Origin: Actinomycetota bacterium
Lineage (GTDB): Bacteria; Acidobacteriota; Blastocatellia; Chloracidobacteriales; Chloracidobacteriaceae
Direction of reading: 5' to 3'
Length of the DNA: 8,023 nucleotides
NCBI GenBank assembly: GCA_013298335.1
Contig: JAAFHI010000109.1
Span: 1-8,023, forward strand
Both the position numbers and the translations under genes were made by a program. Position 1 is the stretch's first letter, and each line of letters begins with the position of its first letter. The notes beneath the pieces were generated by a model, which saw only the letters and a program-made list of their open reading frames with translations, did no database searches and was not told the DNA's origin. This document shows, one piece after another, positions 1-5,979 of this stretch.

Positions 1-41
1 GCAACTTTCATCTTTTGAATGCAGCGAAAGCGCCCGTTTTT

Positions 42-1478
42 TCAAACGTCTTGCGCTTGAGACCCCGGACTTTCCTGATCCCTGATCCCTGATTCCTGAC
101 CCCTCTTCTGATCGGGCAGGACGCGGGCTCGAAACTCGCCGTCGGCGACGCGGACATTCACTTCATCGCCGGGGGCGAGATCGGCGGCGCGCCGGATGAT
201 GCGGCCAGTGTCGTCGCGGACGAGGGCGTACCCGCGCGCGAGCACGCGCAGGGGCGAGAGCGCGTCGAGTTGCGCGATGGCGCGTTCGAGGCGTTCGGAA
301 CGCGCATTCGCGGCGTTTTGAAGCGCGGTTTCAAAACGGCGTTCGAGGTCGGAAACGTCGCGCCGGTTGAGCGCCAGCCGCCGGGTCCAGTCGCGGCTTT
401 CAAGGGCGACGGTGGCCGCGCGTTCGCGTTCCTTCCAGTCACGCAGGCGGGATTCGATGGCCTCTTCGAGGCGCTGCGTCAATTCATCGGTGGTCTGGAC
501 GGCATCGCGCAAACGGGCGCGGACATCGTCGAAGACCGGGTCGCGTTCGAGTTCGTTGAGATGGTGGCGCGCTTCGAGGATTTTCAACTGGACGTGCTGA
601 AGGAGCTGCGAGCCGACGCCCCGCACGTATTCCGTGATTTCATCGCGTTTGGCCGAAACCATTTCCGCCGCGACGGACGGCGTCGAGGCGCGTACGTCGG
701 CGACGAAATCCGCGATAGTGAAGTCGATTTCATGGCCGACCGCCGAGATGACCGGAATCTTCGAGGCGAAGATCGCCCGCGCCACCCCTTCATCGTTGAA
801 GGCCCGCAATGACTCGGACGACCCGCCGCCGCGTCCGACGATGAGCGCGTCGAGCGGATATTCGCTGTCCGGTCCGTGGTGATCGCTCAGATAGTGGATG
901 CCCGCCGCGACTTCCTCGCCCGCGCCGTCGCCTTCGACGCGCGCCGGATAGAGCAACACGCTCAGGCTTTCATTGCGCCGGTGCAATACGCGCAGAATGT
1001 CGCGAATCGCCGCGCCGGTCGGCGAGGTCACGACGCCGATGCGTTCGGGCAGCAGGGGCAGGGGACGTTTGCGAACCGGATCGAACAGTCCCTCGAACGC
1101 GAGCCGTTCCTTGAGTTGTTCGAACGCGAGTTGTTCGGCCCCGATGCCGACCGGTTCGATGCCTTCGACGACAAGCTGGTATTCGCCCTTCGGCGCGTAG
1201 ACCGAAATCTTCCCGCGACAGATCACCGCCGCGCCGTTCTGCGGACGAAACCGGATGCGCAGGTTCGAGCCGCGCCAGCACGCGCACCGAACCTGTGCGC
1301 CGCCGTCCTTGAGCGTGAAGTACCAGTGGCCCGACGAATGCGCGATGAAGTTCGAGATTTCGCCTTCGACGTAAATGCTTGAAAAGTCGCCTTCGAGCCG
1401 CCGCCGGATCTGCGCGGTGAGTTCGGTGACGGTCATCCGTCGCGGACGGTCTTCGGTCAATTGGGAGAGGATGTCCAT
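42..1478 (-). CDS. xseA: Exodeoxyribonuclease VII large subunit
   Basis: This is the large, catalytic subunit of exonuclease VII, a cytoplasmic enzyme that degrades single-stranded DNA to short oligonucleotides in repair and recombination. The 478-residue protein begins with an OB-fold DNA-binding domain (about 15-110, including VEGEISNF and SGHWYFTLKD). The catalytic domain (about 120-275) has D160 in GAAIRD, R216 in GRGGGS, and H249 and D252 in VGHEID; these correspond to the conserved residues known in E. coli XseA. A charged, probably coiled-coil region follows (about 275-405), then a small C-terminal domain starting at SPLRVLARGYALV. The ATG start puts the family's usual N-terminus in place, but no Shine-Dalgarno sequence precedes it. 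The last ~20 residues are not family-like: residues 460-470 are encoded by a heptamer tandem repeat. No xseB is visible in the 41 bases downstream, so the small subunit must be encoded elsewhere or begin outside the window. The identification is very secure. Confidence 0.97.
   Translation of the reverse strand: MDILSQLTEDRPRRMTVTELTAQIRRRLEGDFSSIYVEGEISNFIAHSSGHWYFTLKDGGAQVRCACWRGSNLRIRFRPQNGAAVICRGKISVYAPKGEYQLVVEGIEPVGIGAEQLAFEQLKERLAFEGLFDPVRKRPLPLLPERIGVVTSPTGAAIRDILRVLHRRNESLSVLLYPARVEGDGAGEEVAAGIHYLSDHHGPDSEYPLDALIVGRGGGSSESLRAFNDEGVARAIFASKIPVISAVGHEIDFTIADFVADVRASTPSVAAEMVSAKRDEITEYVRGVGSQLLQHVQLKILEARHHLNELERDPVFDDVRARLRDAVQTTDELTQRLEEAIESRLRDWKERERAATVALESRDWTRRLALNRRDVSDLERRFETALQNAANARSERLERAIAQLDALSPLRVLARGYALVRDDTGRIIRRAADLAPGDEVNVRVADGEFRARVLPDQKRGQESGIRDQESPGSQAQDV
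72..99. repeat. Four-copy heptamer tandem repeat inside the xseA 3' end
   Basis: Four adjacent seven-base units read TTCCTGA, TCCCTGA, TCCCTGA and TTCCTGA on the plus strand. The array lies within the coding sequence of xseA and encodes its low-complexity tail (GQESGIRDQES). Seven is not a multiple of three, so successive copies are read in different frames and the peptide itself does not repeat. Confidence 0.85.
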
Positions 1479-1683
1479 CGGTTGAAAAGAATTGACTCGT
1501 TCTTGAGTTCATCTGCTTTGGATGACCGCACAATAAAGCAGTTTTGAGTTACCCGCGACCAGATCGCATCCTGGAGGGAGGCGGACGTAAGCCGTTGGTG
1601 GAACGCAGCGCCCCTGACGAGAGCGGATTTCAATTGAATGTGGCCAACACGCTGGTATCCCGGATGGTGAACGGGTTGCCCCT

Positions 1684-1725
1684 GGAATCTAGCCCATATC
1701 CGGAGCGCTTTGGCGAGGATATGGG
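1684..1725 (+). repeat. REP-like palindromic element, copy A
   Basis: The element reads GGAATCTAG, then CCCATATCC (1693-1701), the centre GGAGCGCTTTGGCGA (1702-1716), then GGATATGGG (1717-1725). The two arms form a perfect 9-bp stem. Within the centre, CGC (1706-1708) can pair with GCG (1713-1715) around TTTG, leaving a GGAG bulge opposite a single A. A second copy in inverted orientation lies 38 bases downstream. A bulged hairpin with a conserved tetranucleotide (CTAG here) on one side resembles bacterial REP sequences, which in other genomes are mobilised by RAYT transposases. No such transposase is in this window. Confidence 0.8.
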
Positions 1726-1744
1726 GAATCAATTGGAATCAATT
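1725..1744. repeat. Tandem decamer, two copies
   Basis: GGAATCAATT occurs twice without a gap (1725-1734 and 1735-1744), between the two REP-like elements. The first two bases overlap the end of copy A. It may simply be a replication-slippage duplication. Confidence 0.7.
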
Positions 1745-1763
1745 GTGTATACCGAACATGAAA

Positions 1764-1805
1764 CCCGTAGCCTCGCCAAAGCGCTCCGGCTACGGGCTAG
1801 ACTCC
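1764..1805 (-). repeat. REP-like palindromic element, copy B (inverted)
   Basis: Read on the minus strand it is GGAGTCTAG, then CCCGTAGCC, the same 15-base centre as copy A (GGAGCGCTTTGGCGA), then GGCTACGGG. On the plus strand the stem arms are 1764-1772 and 1788-1796, a perfect 9-bp stem. Relative to copy A two stem pairs are changed, A-T to G-C and T-A to G-C, and both partners change each time, so pairing is kept. The CTAG flank is on the same side of the element as in copy A. Together the two copies form an inverted pair, as in REP doublets. Confidence 0.8.
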
Positions 1806-1836
1806 GTGCCTTCCTAAATTTGAAATCGTACAACGG

Positions 1837-1872
1837 AAAAACCGCACCGATAAACGATCTTCGGTGCGGTTT
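1837..1872 (-). terminator. Rho-independent terminator of hemC
   Basis: A perfect 12-bp stem (1839-1850 with 1861-1872; AAACCGCACCGA against TCGGTGCGGTTT) encloses a 10-base loop. On the minus strand it is followed directly by a run of T that merges with the stem end (five T at 1841-1837). It begins 22 bases after the hemC stop codon, the expected place for a transcription terminator, so hemC and xseA are probably separate transcripts. Confidence 0.85.
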
Positions 1873-1894
1873 CTGGTTTGCTTTGGAAACGGGT

Positions 1895-2860
1895 TCAGGC
1901 CGTGGCGTGTTCTTCGAGGGCGTCGAGGAGTTCGTCCGCGCCTTCGGAGAGCAGTTGTTTGGCGAGGGCGTCGCCGAGCGCGACGGCGTCTTCGGCGCGA
2001 CCGCTGGTTTCGCCGCGAATGATCTTCGTGCCGTCAACCGCCGCGACGAGGCCGCGCAAGTGCATGCCGCCGTCATCGTCAACCGTGGCGTAGGCCGCGA
2101 TCGGTACCTGACAGCCGCCGCCGAGGCCGCGCAGCAGGGCGCGTTCCGCGTCGGTCGCCCGCCAGGTTTTCGTGTGGGCGATGACCTGAATGGCTTCACG
2201 GGTTGCGGTGTCGCCTTCGCGGATTTCGATGCCGAGCGCGCCCTGTCCGACGGCGGGAAGCATGGTTTCAGGGGCGATGCGTTCGGTGATCTTGTCGCCG
2301 AAGCCGAGCCGCGACATGCCCGCCGCGGCGAGAATGATCGCGTCGTAGCGGCCTTCTTCCACTTTTTGCAGCCGCGTGCCGACGTTGCCGCGCAGGTCGT
2401 CGAGTTTCAGGTCGGGGCGGACGGCGAGCAGTTGCGCCTGCCGGCGGAGGCTGCTCGTGCCGATGAGCGCGCCCGGTTTGAGCGAGGCGAAATCGCTGAC
2501 GCCGTCGTGCGCGATGAGGGCGTCGCGGACGTCCTCGCGTTCGGTGACGGCTCCGAGTTCCAGACCTTCGGGGAGCGTCGTGGGCAGGTCCTTCAGGCTG
2601 TGGACGGCGAGATCGACGCGGCCTTCGAGCAGCGCTTCTTCAATTTCCTTGGTGAAAAGGCCCTTGCCGCCGATTTTGGAAAGCGGGGCGTCGAGAATCT
2701 TGTCGCCGGTGGTCTTGATGATTTCGATGGCGACGCGGCGACCGGGCACGGCGGCTTCCAACTGGGCCTTGACCCATTCGGATTGCCAGAGGGCGAGGGC
2801 GCTGCCGCGCGAGCCGATGATGATGTCCGCGTCGAGGCGGTTCGGGGAGGTTTGAGACAT
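1895..2860 (-). CDS. hemC: Hydroxymethylbilane synthase (porphobilinogen deaminase)
   Basis: HemC condenses four porphobilinogen molecules into the linear tetrapyrrole hydroxymethylbilane in the cytoplasm, an early common step to haem, sirohaem and corrinoids. The 321-residue protein has normal family length and all hallmark segments. These are [12 protein letters not shown] (16-27), the substrate-binding HSLKD with K90 and D91 (the latter matching the catalytic Asp84 of E. coli), SLRRQ with R139 and R140, LRGNVGTRL (156-164), [11 protein letters not shown] (202-212), and GGGCQVPIA with C250, the cysteine that carries the dipyrromethane cofactor. The ATG start gives a standard N-terminus, but no Shine-Dalgarno sequence precedes it. 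A strong terminator follows. hemD or other haem genes are not adjacent. The 94-base spacer upstream has no recognisable promoter. The identification is very secure. Confidence 0.97.
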   Translation of the reverse strand: MSQTSPNRLDADIIIGSRGSALALWQSEWVKAQLEAAVPGRRVAIEIIKTTGDKILDAPLSKIGGKGLFTKEIEEALLEGRVDLAVHSLKDLPTTLPEGLELGAVTEREDVRDALIAHDGVSDFASLKPGALIGTSSLRRQAQLLAVRPDLKLDDLRGNVGTRLQKVEEGRYDAIILAAAGMSRLGFGDKITERIAPETMLPAVGQGALGIEIREGDTATREAIQVIAHTKTWRATDAERALLRGLGGGCQVPIAAYATVDDDGGMHLRGLVAAVDGTKIIRGETSGRAEDAVALGDALAKQLLSEGADELLDALEEHATA

Positions 2861-2954
2861 GACGTTTTGGAGGAAAGTTCAGGATTGAGCCACGGATGAC
2901 AGGGAGTACACGGGCGATGGCAATTGAAACCAATCTACAACGCGAAACCGGGTT

Positions 2955-3605
2955 TTATGAAGAAAAAGTCACGACCCGGTCGGCCAGCGCGGTGACTTCG
3001 GCTTCGTCGTGGGTAACGTAAATGATTGGAATCATTCGGCGTTCTTTCAATCCGGCCAGTTCCGCCAGCAATCCCGATTTGGTTTTGGCGTCGAGCGCGG
3101 TGAAGGGTTCGTCGAGCAGGAGCGCGCGCGGCGCGACCACGAGCGTCCGGGCGAGGGCCACACGCTGACGTTCGCCGCCGGAGAGCGTACGGGGGCGACG
3201 GTCGGCGGTATGGGCGATGCCGAAGCGGTTCAGGATGTCGTCGATGAGCGCGGTTCGTTCATCGCGGGCGCGATCCGCCAGCCCATAGGCGAGGTTGGCC
3301 CGGACGGTCAGATGTTCGAACAGGCCGAGCCGCTGGAAGACGTAACCGACGCGGCGATCGCGCATCGGCAGTTCGACGCGCGGACGGTCGCCCTCCGGCG
3401 CTTCAAAAAAGACCGTTTCGTCGAGGGCGATGCGACCCGAATCGGGGCGGGCGATGCCGGCGATGCAGTCAAGCGTGGTGCTTTTTCCCGCGCCGGAGGG
3501 GCCGAACAGAACGGTGACGCCCGGCGGCGCGTCGAAATTCAGATCAAGGCTGAATTCGCCGTCGGGCCGGGCGTACCGTTTGCGGAGCGAGACCGAGAGG
3601 GTCAT
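2955..3605 (-). CDS. ABC transporter ATP-binding protein, ModC-like, single domain
   Basis: This is the cytoplasmic ATPase subunit of an ABC importer. All nucleotide-binding motifs are intact in the 216 residues: Walker A GPSGAGKST (35-43), Q-loop Q91 in VFQRLGLF, signature LSGGERQ (141-147), Walker B ALLLDEP (161-167, catalytic E166) and the H-loop H199 in VTHD. The stretch from the Walker A to FQRLGLFEHLTVRANLAYG most resembles molybdate-type ModC and related anion importers. Full ModC is about 350 residues with a C-terminal TOBE (molybdate-sensing) domain; this protein stops right after the ATPase core and lacks that domain. No permease or substrate-binding protein is in the window, so the substrate cannot be named. 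Its ATG overlaps the TGA of the upstream methyltransferase (ATGA), which suggests translational coupling. The ATPase call is secure; the molybdate link is only a resemblance. Confidence 0.93.
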   Translation of the reverse strand: MTLSVSLRKRYARPDGEFSLDLNFDAPPGVTVLFGPSGAGKSTTLDCIAGIARPDSGRIALDETVFFEAPEGDRPRVELPMRDRRVGYVFQRLGLFEHLTVRANLAYGLADRARDERTALIDDILNRFGIAHTADRRPRTLSGGERQRVALARTLVVAPRALLLDEPFTALDAKTKSGLLAELAGLKERRMIPIIYVTHDEAEVTALADRVVTFSS

Positions 3606-4147
3606 TTCTTCTTGAAGGCGTAGAAGTTGTTCAACCCAAGTTGAAATCGGCTGTGGGCGATCATCTCGAAGCCGGCATTTTTGAAAATGGTCGGGGTCTG
3701 CGCCACGTCGAACCCGTGATGCGCCTCGGTTTCCATCCCGTCGAGAATTTTCACGGCCATCAGGACGTCGAGAATCTTGTCCACGAACGGATGCGGCACG
3801 GTGAGCAGCAATTTTCCGCCCGGCTTGAGGGCGTCCGCGCAGGATTTGGCAAAGCTCGCCATCACGTCCTCGGGGATGTGTTCGAGAATCGCCAGCATTG
3901 TGATGGCGTCAAAGGGCTCCTGTGGCGGCAAGTCCTGCGGAAAAAGGCCCTTCACGAGCTTCATCGCGCCGTCCGATTTGGCCGGATCGGCCTCCGGGTC
4001 AATCCCGACGTAGGCCGCGTACTTCCCGACCCGTCGCGCGAGGGCGCCGTCGAACGAGCCGATGTCGAGAATCCGGTCGGTCGGGTTGAGATGGGGCCGC
4101 ACCACGTCGATGCGCCAGTTCTGAAGGTAGTAGTCGAGAGCTTTCAT
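3602..4147 (-). CDS. Class I SAM-dependent methyltransferase
   Basis: This small (181 residues) soluble methyltransferase transfers a methyl group from S-adenosylmethionine to an unidentified substrate. Motif I is ILDIGSFDG (26-34), the SAM-binding loop. The acidic residue for the ribose is D50 in VGIDPEAD. LEHI (88-91) and LKPGGKLLLTVPHP (107-120) form the later strands of the Rossmann-like core. No extra domain is present. It lies between a glycosyltransferase and an ABC ATPase and overlaps the latter by four bases, so a role in modifying a glycan or lipid-linked intermediate is possible but inferred. Its start codon is one base from the foot of a long heptamer-repeat hairpin, leaving no room for an unpaired ribosome binding site if the hairpin forms. 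The fold assignment is secure; the substrate is unknown. Confidence 0.9.
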   Translation of the reverse strand: MKALDYYLQNWRIDVVRPHLNPTDRILDIGSFDGALARRVGKYAAYVGIDPEADPAKSDGAMKLVKGLFPQDLPPQEPFDAITMLAILEHIPEDVMASFAKSCADALKPGGKLLLTVPHPFVDKILDVLMAVKILDGMETEAHHGFDVAQTPTIFKNAGFEMIAHSRFQLGLNNFYAFKKK

Positions 4148-4148
4148 A

Positions 4149-4261
4149 AAGGATGAAGGATGAAGGATGAAGGATGAAAATTTTGGAAACGGTTATCAGG
4201 AATTCGAATCCGGATTGAGGTCGGGATTTTTTTCATCCTTCATCCCTCATCCTTCATCCTT
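4149..4261. repeat. Inverted heptamer arrays forming a long hairpin
   Basis: AAGGATG is repeated four times at 4149-4176. Its complement CATCCTT is repeated four times at 4234-4261, with one variant unit, CATCCCT, at 4241-4247. With the adjoining AAAA (4177-4180) and TTTT (4230-4233) the arms are 32 bases each, with a 49-base loop. The single mismatch (4164 against 4246) would be a G-U wobble in minus-strand RNA, the direction of transcription here. The hairpin fills the gap between the family 2 glycosyltransferase stop and the methyltransferase start. It lacks a T-run on its minus-strand 3' side, so it is not a standard terminator. Confidence 0.85.
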
Positions 4262-4263
4262 TC

Positions 4264-5442
4264 CTACATTCGGCGGATGCGGAGTCCGAGGACGCTGAAA
4301 AAGAGGCTGGCGAGGATGGTTTCGAAGCCGAGCATCAGGAACAGGGAAGCGGGAATGATGGTCCGCAGGGTTTTCACCGGATCGAGCGCGCCGTAGGCCA
4401 CCTGATTCCATGAGACGACCGCCGCAACCGAGCCGTACAACCCGCCCAGCACCAGCATCGTTCCGGCGATGAGTCCGATTTCGAGCGTGACGAATTTGAA
4501 CATGGTCGTCAGGCGCGGGTCTTCCGGGAGCAAGCCCTCGTTGATCGCAAAAACTTTCGCCAGAACCGCGAACATTACGCACTGAAAGCCGATGAGAACG
4601 CTCAGGGAGGCATAGAGCAGCGTGTGAATGTCGAGCACCACGCCGCCGAACTGTCGCTGGCCGGGCAGCAGCCACGCGCCGACCGCGAGGCCGAGCACCA
4701 TCAGCAACAGGCCGGGATAGAGAAAAAGCCAGCGCGGGCTGTAGAGCAGCATGAACCGCAGGTGTCGCCAGCCGTCGCGCCACGGGCGCAGGTGCGGCGG
4801 GCGCGAGCGTCCGTCGGGGCTGAGGGTGGTCGGCACCTCGGCAATTTTCAAACCCATCAACGTTGACTTGATGACCATTTCCGACGCGAATTCCATGCCG
4901 GTCGTGCGCAGATCCATGCGTTTGTAGGCGTCCACGGAATAGCCGCGCAGGCCGCAGTGGAAGTCGCTCGCCGGGCATTTGAACAGCAGCCGTCCGATGC
5001 CGGTCAGGATGGGGTTGCCGATCCAGCGGTTCTTCCACGGCATTGCGCCGGGCTTGATGCCGCCGCGAAACCGGTTGCCCATGACGAGGTCAAAGCCCTC
5101 GCGGAGTTTTTCGAGGAAGGGCATCAGGCCGGTGAAGTCGTAGCTGTCGTCGGAGTCTCCCATGATGACGTATTGCCCGTGGGCGGCAAGCGTTGCGCCG
5201 TGCAGGGCCGCGCCGTAACCGCGGGTCGGGACGTTGACGACGCGCGCGCCGAGGCGGGTCGCGATGTCCTGCGAGCCGTCGGTCGAGCCGTTGTCGCCAA
5301 TGACGACTTCGCCACGGATTTTGAAATCGGAGAAAAATCCCTGCGCCTTGCGGATGCAGGTTTCGAGCGTCTCAGCCTCGTTCAGACAGGGCATGATGAC
5401 GGTCAGTTCAACAGACGGATCGGGGGTCGGTTCGTGCTTCAT
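4264..5442 (-). CDS. Family 2 glycosyltransferase with C-terminal membrane helices
   Basis: This 392-residue protein has an N-terminal GT-A catalytic domain of the dolichyl-phosphate-sugar synthase type (about 11-235) and four probable membrane helices after it (about 238-260, 270-297, 318-342 and 360-385). Visible motifs are VIMPCLNEAETL (15-26), nucleotide-sugar binding GDNGSTDGS (49-57), the metal-binding DSDD (96-99) in place of the usual DXD, and the NRFRGGIKPGAMPW region (123-136). Such enzymes move a sugar from a nucleotide donor to a polyprenyl-phosphate or a membrane-bound acceptor on the cytoplasmic face. Donor and acceptor cannot be read from sequence. It starts 3 bases after the stop of the upstream unknown gene, so the two are surely co-transcribed. 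The only SD-like bases (AAGG) are too close to the ATG to be normal, so coupling to the upstream gene is likely. Confidence 0.93.
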   Translation of the reverse strand: MKHEPTPDPSVELTVIMPCLNEAETLETCIRKAQGFFSDFKIRGEVVIGDNGSTDGSQDIATRLGARVVNVPTRGYGAALHGATLAAHGQYVIMGDSDDSYDFTGLMPFLEKLREGFDLVMGNRFRGGIKPGAMPWKNRWIGNPILTGIGRLLFKCPASDFHCGLRGYSVDAYKRMDLRTTGMEFASEMVIKSTLMGLKIAEVPTTLSPDGRSRPPHLRPWRDGWRHLRFMLLYSPRWLFLYPGLLLMVLGLAVGAWLLPGQRQFGGVVLDIHTLLYASLSVLIGFQCVMFAVLAKVFAINEGLLPEDPRLTTMFKFVTLEIGLIAGTMLVLGGLYGSVAAVVSWNQVAYGALDPVKTLRTIIPASLFLMLGFETILASLFFSVLGLRIRRM

Positions 5443-5445
5443 ACC

Positions 5446-5979
5446 TTAGACGGGCGCTGCGAGGAGTTCCCTCGAAAGCATTCCGAGGGATGTGTGCAAA
5501 CGCCAAACCTTATTTCTAGCAAAAGAAACGTACCCGGTAGAAGTCCTGTTTTCTGCAATCCGGCAAATCATCAGACTTCCCCGGTCGTTGCCGACGCTTT
5601 TTCCGCTGTACCAGACGAGCAGGGTGTCACTGAAAATCCGTTGGGCACGGGGTTGGTAGGGGAAACCATCCCTTTGGTTGAGATGTATCGGAGATGTCGG
5701 GACTGGAAGGTACTCGTCGGTTTCGCATTTCCGAAAGCCGCTTTGGGAAACGACCCGATTCGGGACAAATGGGGGAATCACGGCATTCCTGTTGGACACC
5801 CCATCGGATGATATTCCCAGATAATTCAACCATTTCTCGCCGAACCAGTTGTCGATCTTGATTAGGATGATCTGGTCCGGCTGATCGCGGTCGATGAATG
5901 AATCGAGAATTACGCCGATTCGCCCGATGAACTCAGGGTCATCGTCATGGGCGGCGTGGAGCGGAATTCTTCGGTCCAT
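5446..5979 (-). CDS. Conserved-looking protein of unknown function, lower G+C
   Basis: I do not recognise this 177-residue protein. It appears soluble, with no signal peptide or clear membrane helix. It has a protein-like mix of charged and hydrophobic segments, for example GVILDSFIDRDQPDQIILIK (22-41), then DNWFGEKWLNYLG, IPPFVPNRVVSQ, and LLVWYSGK near the middle. A good Shine-Dalgarno sequence, AAAGGAA, lies 6-7 bases before the ATG, better than that of most neighbours. Its first 70 bases overlap the end of the upstream membrane protein gene in another frame, and its TAA is 3 bases before the glycosyltransferase start, so it sits in an operon. Hand counts of three 60-base rows gave 50, 45 and 43% G+C, against 75% for a row in the next gene, suggesting a different origin or different constraint. 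It is probably real; its function is unknown. Confidence 0.72.
   Translation of the reverse strand: MDRRIPLHAAHDDDPEFIGRIGVILDSFIDRDQPDQIILIKIDNWFGEKWLNYLGISSDGVSNRNAVIPPFVPNRVVSQSGFRKCETDEYLPVPTSPIHLNQRDGFPYQPRAQRIFSDTLLVWYSGKSVGNDRGSLMICRIAENRTSTGYVSFARNKVWRLHTSLGMLSRELLAAPV

Larger units (their letters stand above)
1479..1894. other. Intergenic region between hemC and xseA
   Basis: This 416-base gap has no convincing gene. From hemC towards xseA it holds the hemC terminator (1837-1872), two REP-like hairpins (1684-1725 and 1764-1805) with a small tandem decamer between them, a stretch with nothing recognised (1542-1683) apart from the 10-base palindrome TTCAATTGAA at 1629-1638, and a 7-bp hairpin (CTGCTTT at 1513-1519 with AAAGCAG at 1535-1541). 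The xseA promoter should lie here, but no clear -35/-10 pair was found. Open frames crossing the gap start inside the hairpins or run into known genes, so they are not credible. Confidence 0.6.

Noticed and set aside
1..11. A possible ATG (minus strand, 9-11) for a gene downstream of xseA, such as xseB
   Set aside because: Only four codons are visible, with no Shine-Dalgarno sequence, so nothing can be claimed.
1457..1732. A 91-codon minus-strand open frame in the hemC-xseA spacer
   Set aside because: It would start inside REP-like copy A, overlap the xseA start, and has no recognisable family pattern or ribosome site.
1544..2899. A 451-codon plus-strand open frame covering hemC and the upstream spacer
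   Set aside because: It is antisense to an unmistakable HemC, passes through the terminator and the REP-like hairpins, and its product is low-complexity. High G+C readily gives long antisense frames.
2885..2912. A stretch in the hemC upstream spacer (AGCCACGGATGACAGGGAG) resembling short dispersed repeats seen in other bacterial genomes
   Set aside because: There is a single copy in the window with no internal symmetry, so there is no evidence for an element here.
2941..2957. AAACC-G-GGTTT near the end of the ABC ATPase gene as a terminator
   Set aside because: The arms leave a one-base loop and cannot form a hairpin.
4149..4261. The heptamer arrays as a CRISPR array
   Set aside because: The units are seven bases with no spacers between them; this is a simple tandem repeat.
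4957..5811. A 284-codon plus-strand open frame opposite the glycosyltransferase and the unknown gene
   Set aside because: It spans two minus-strand genes and its product is alanine/valine/arginine-rich with no recognisable motif; the minus-strand reading has clear glycosyltransferase motifs.
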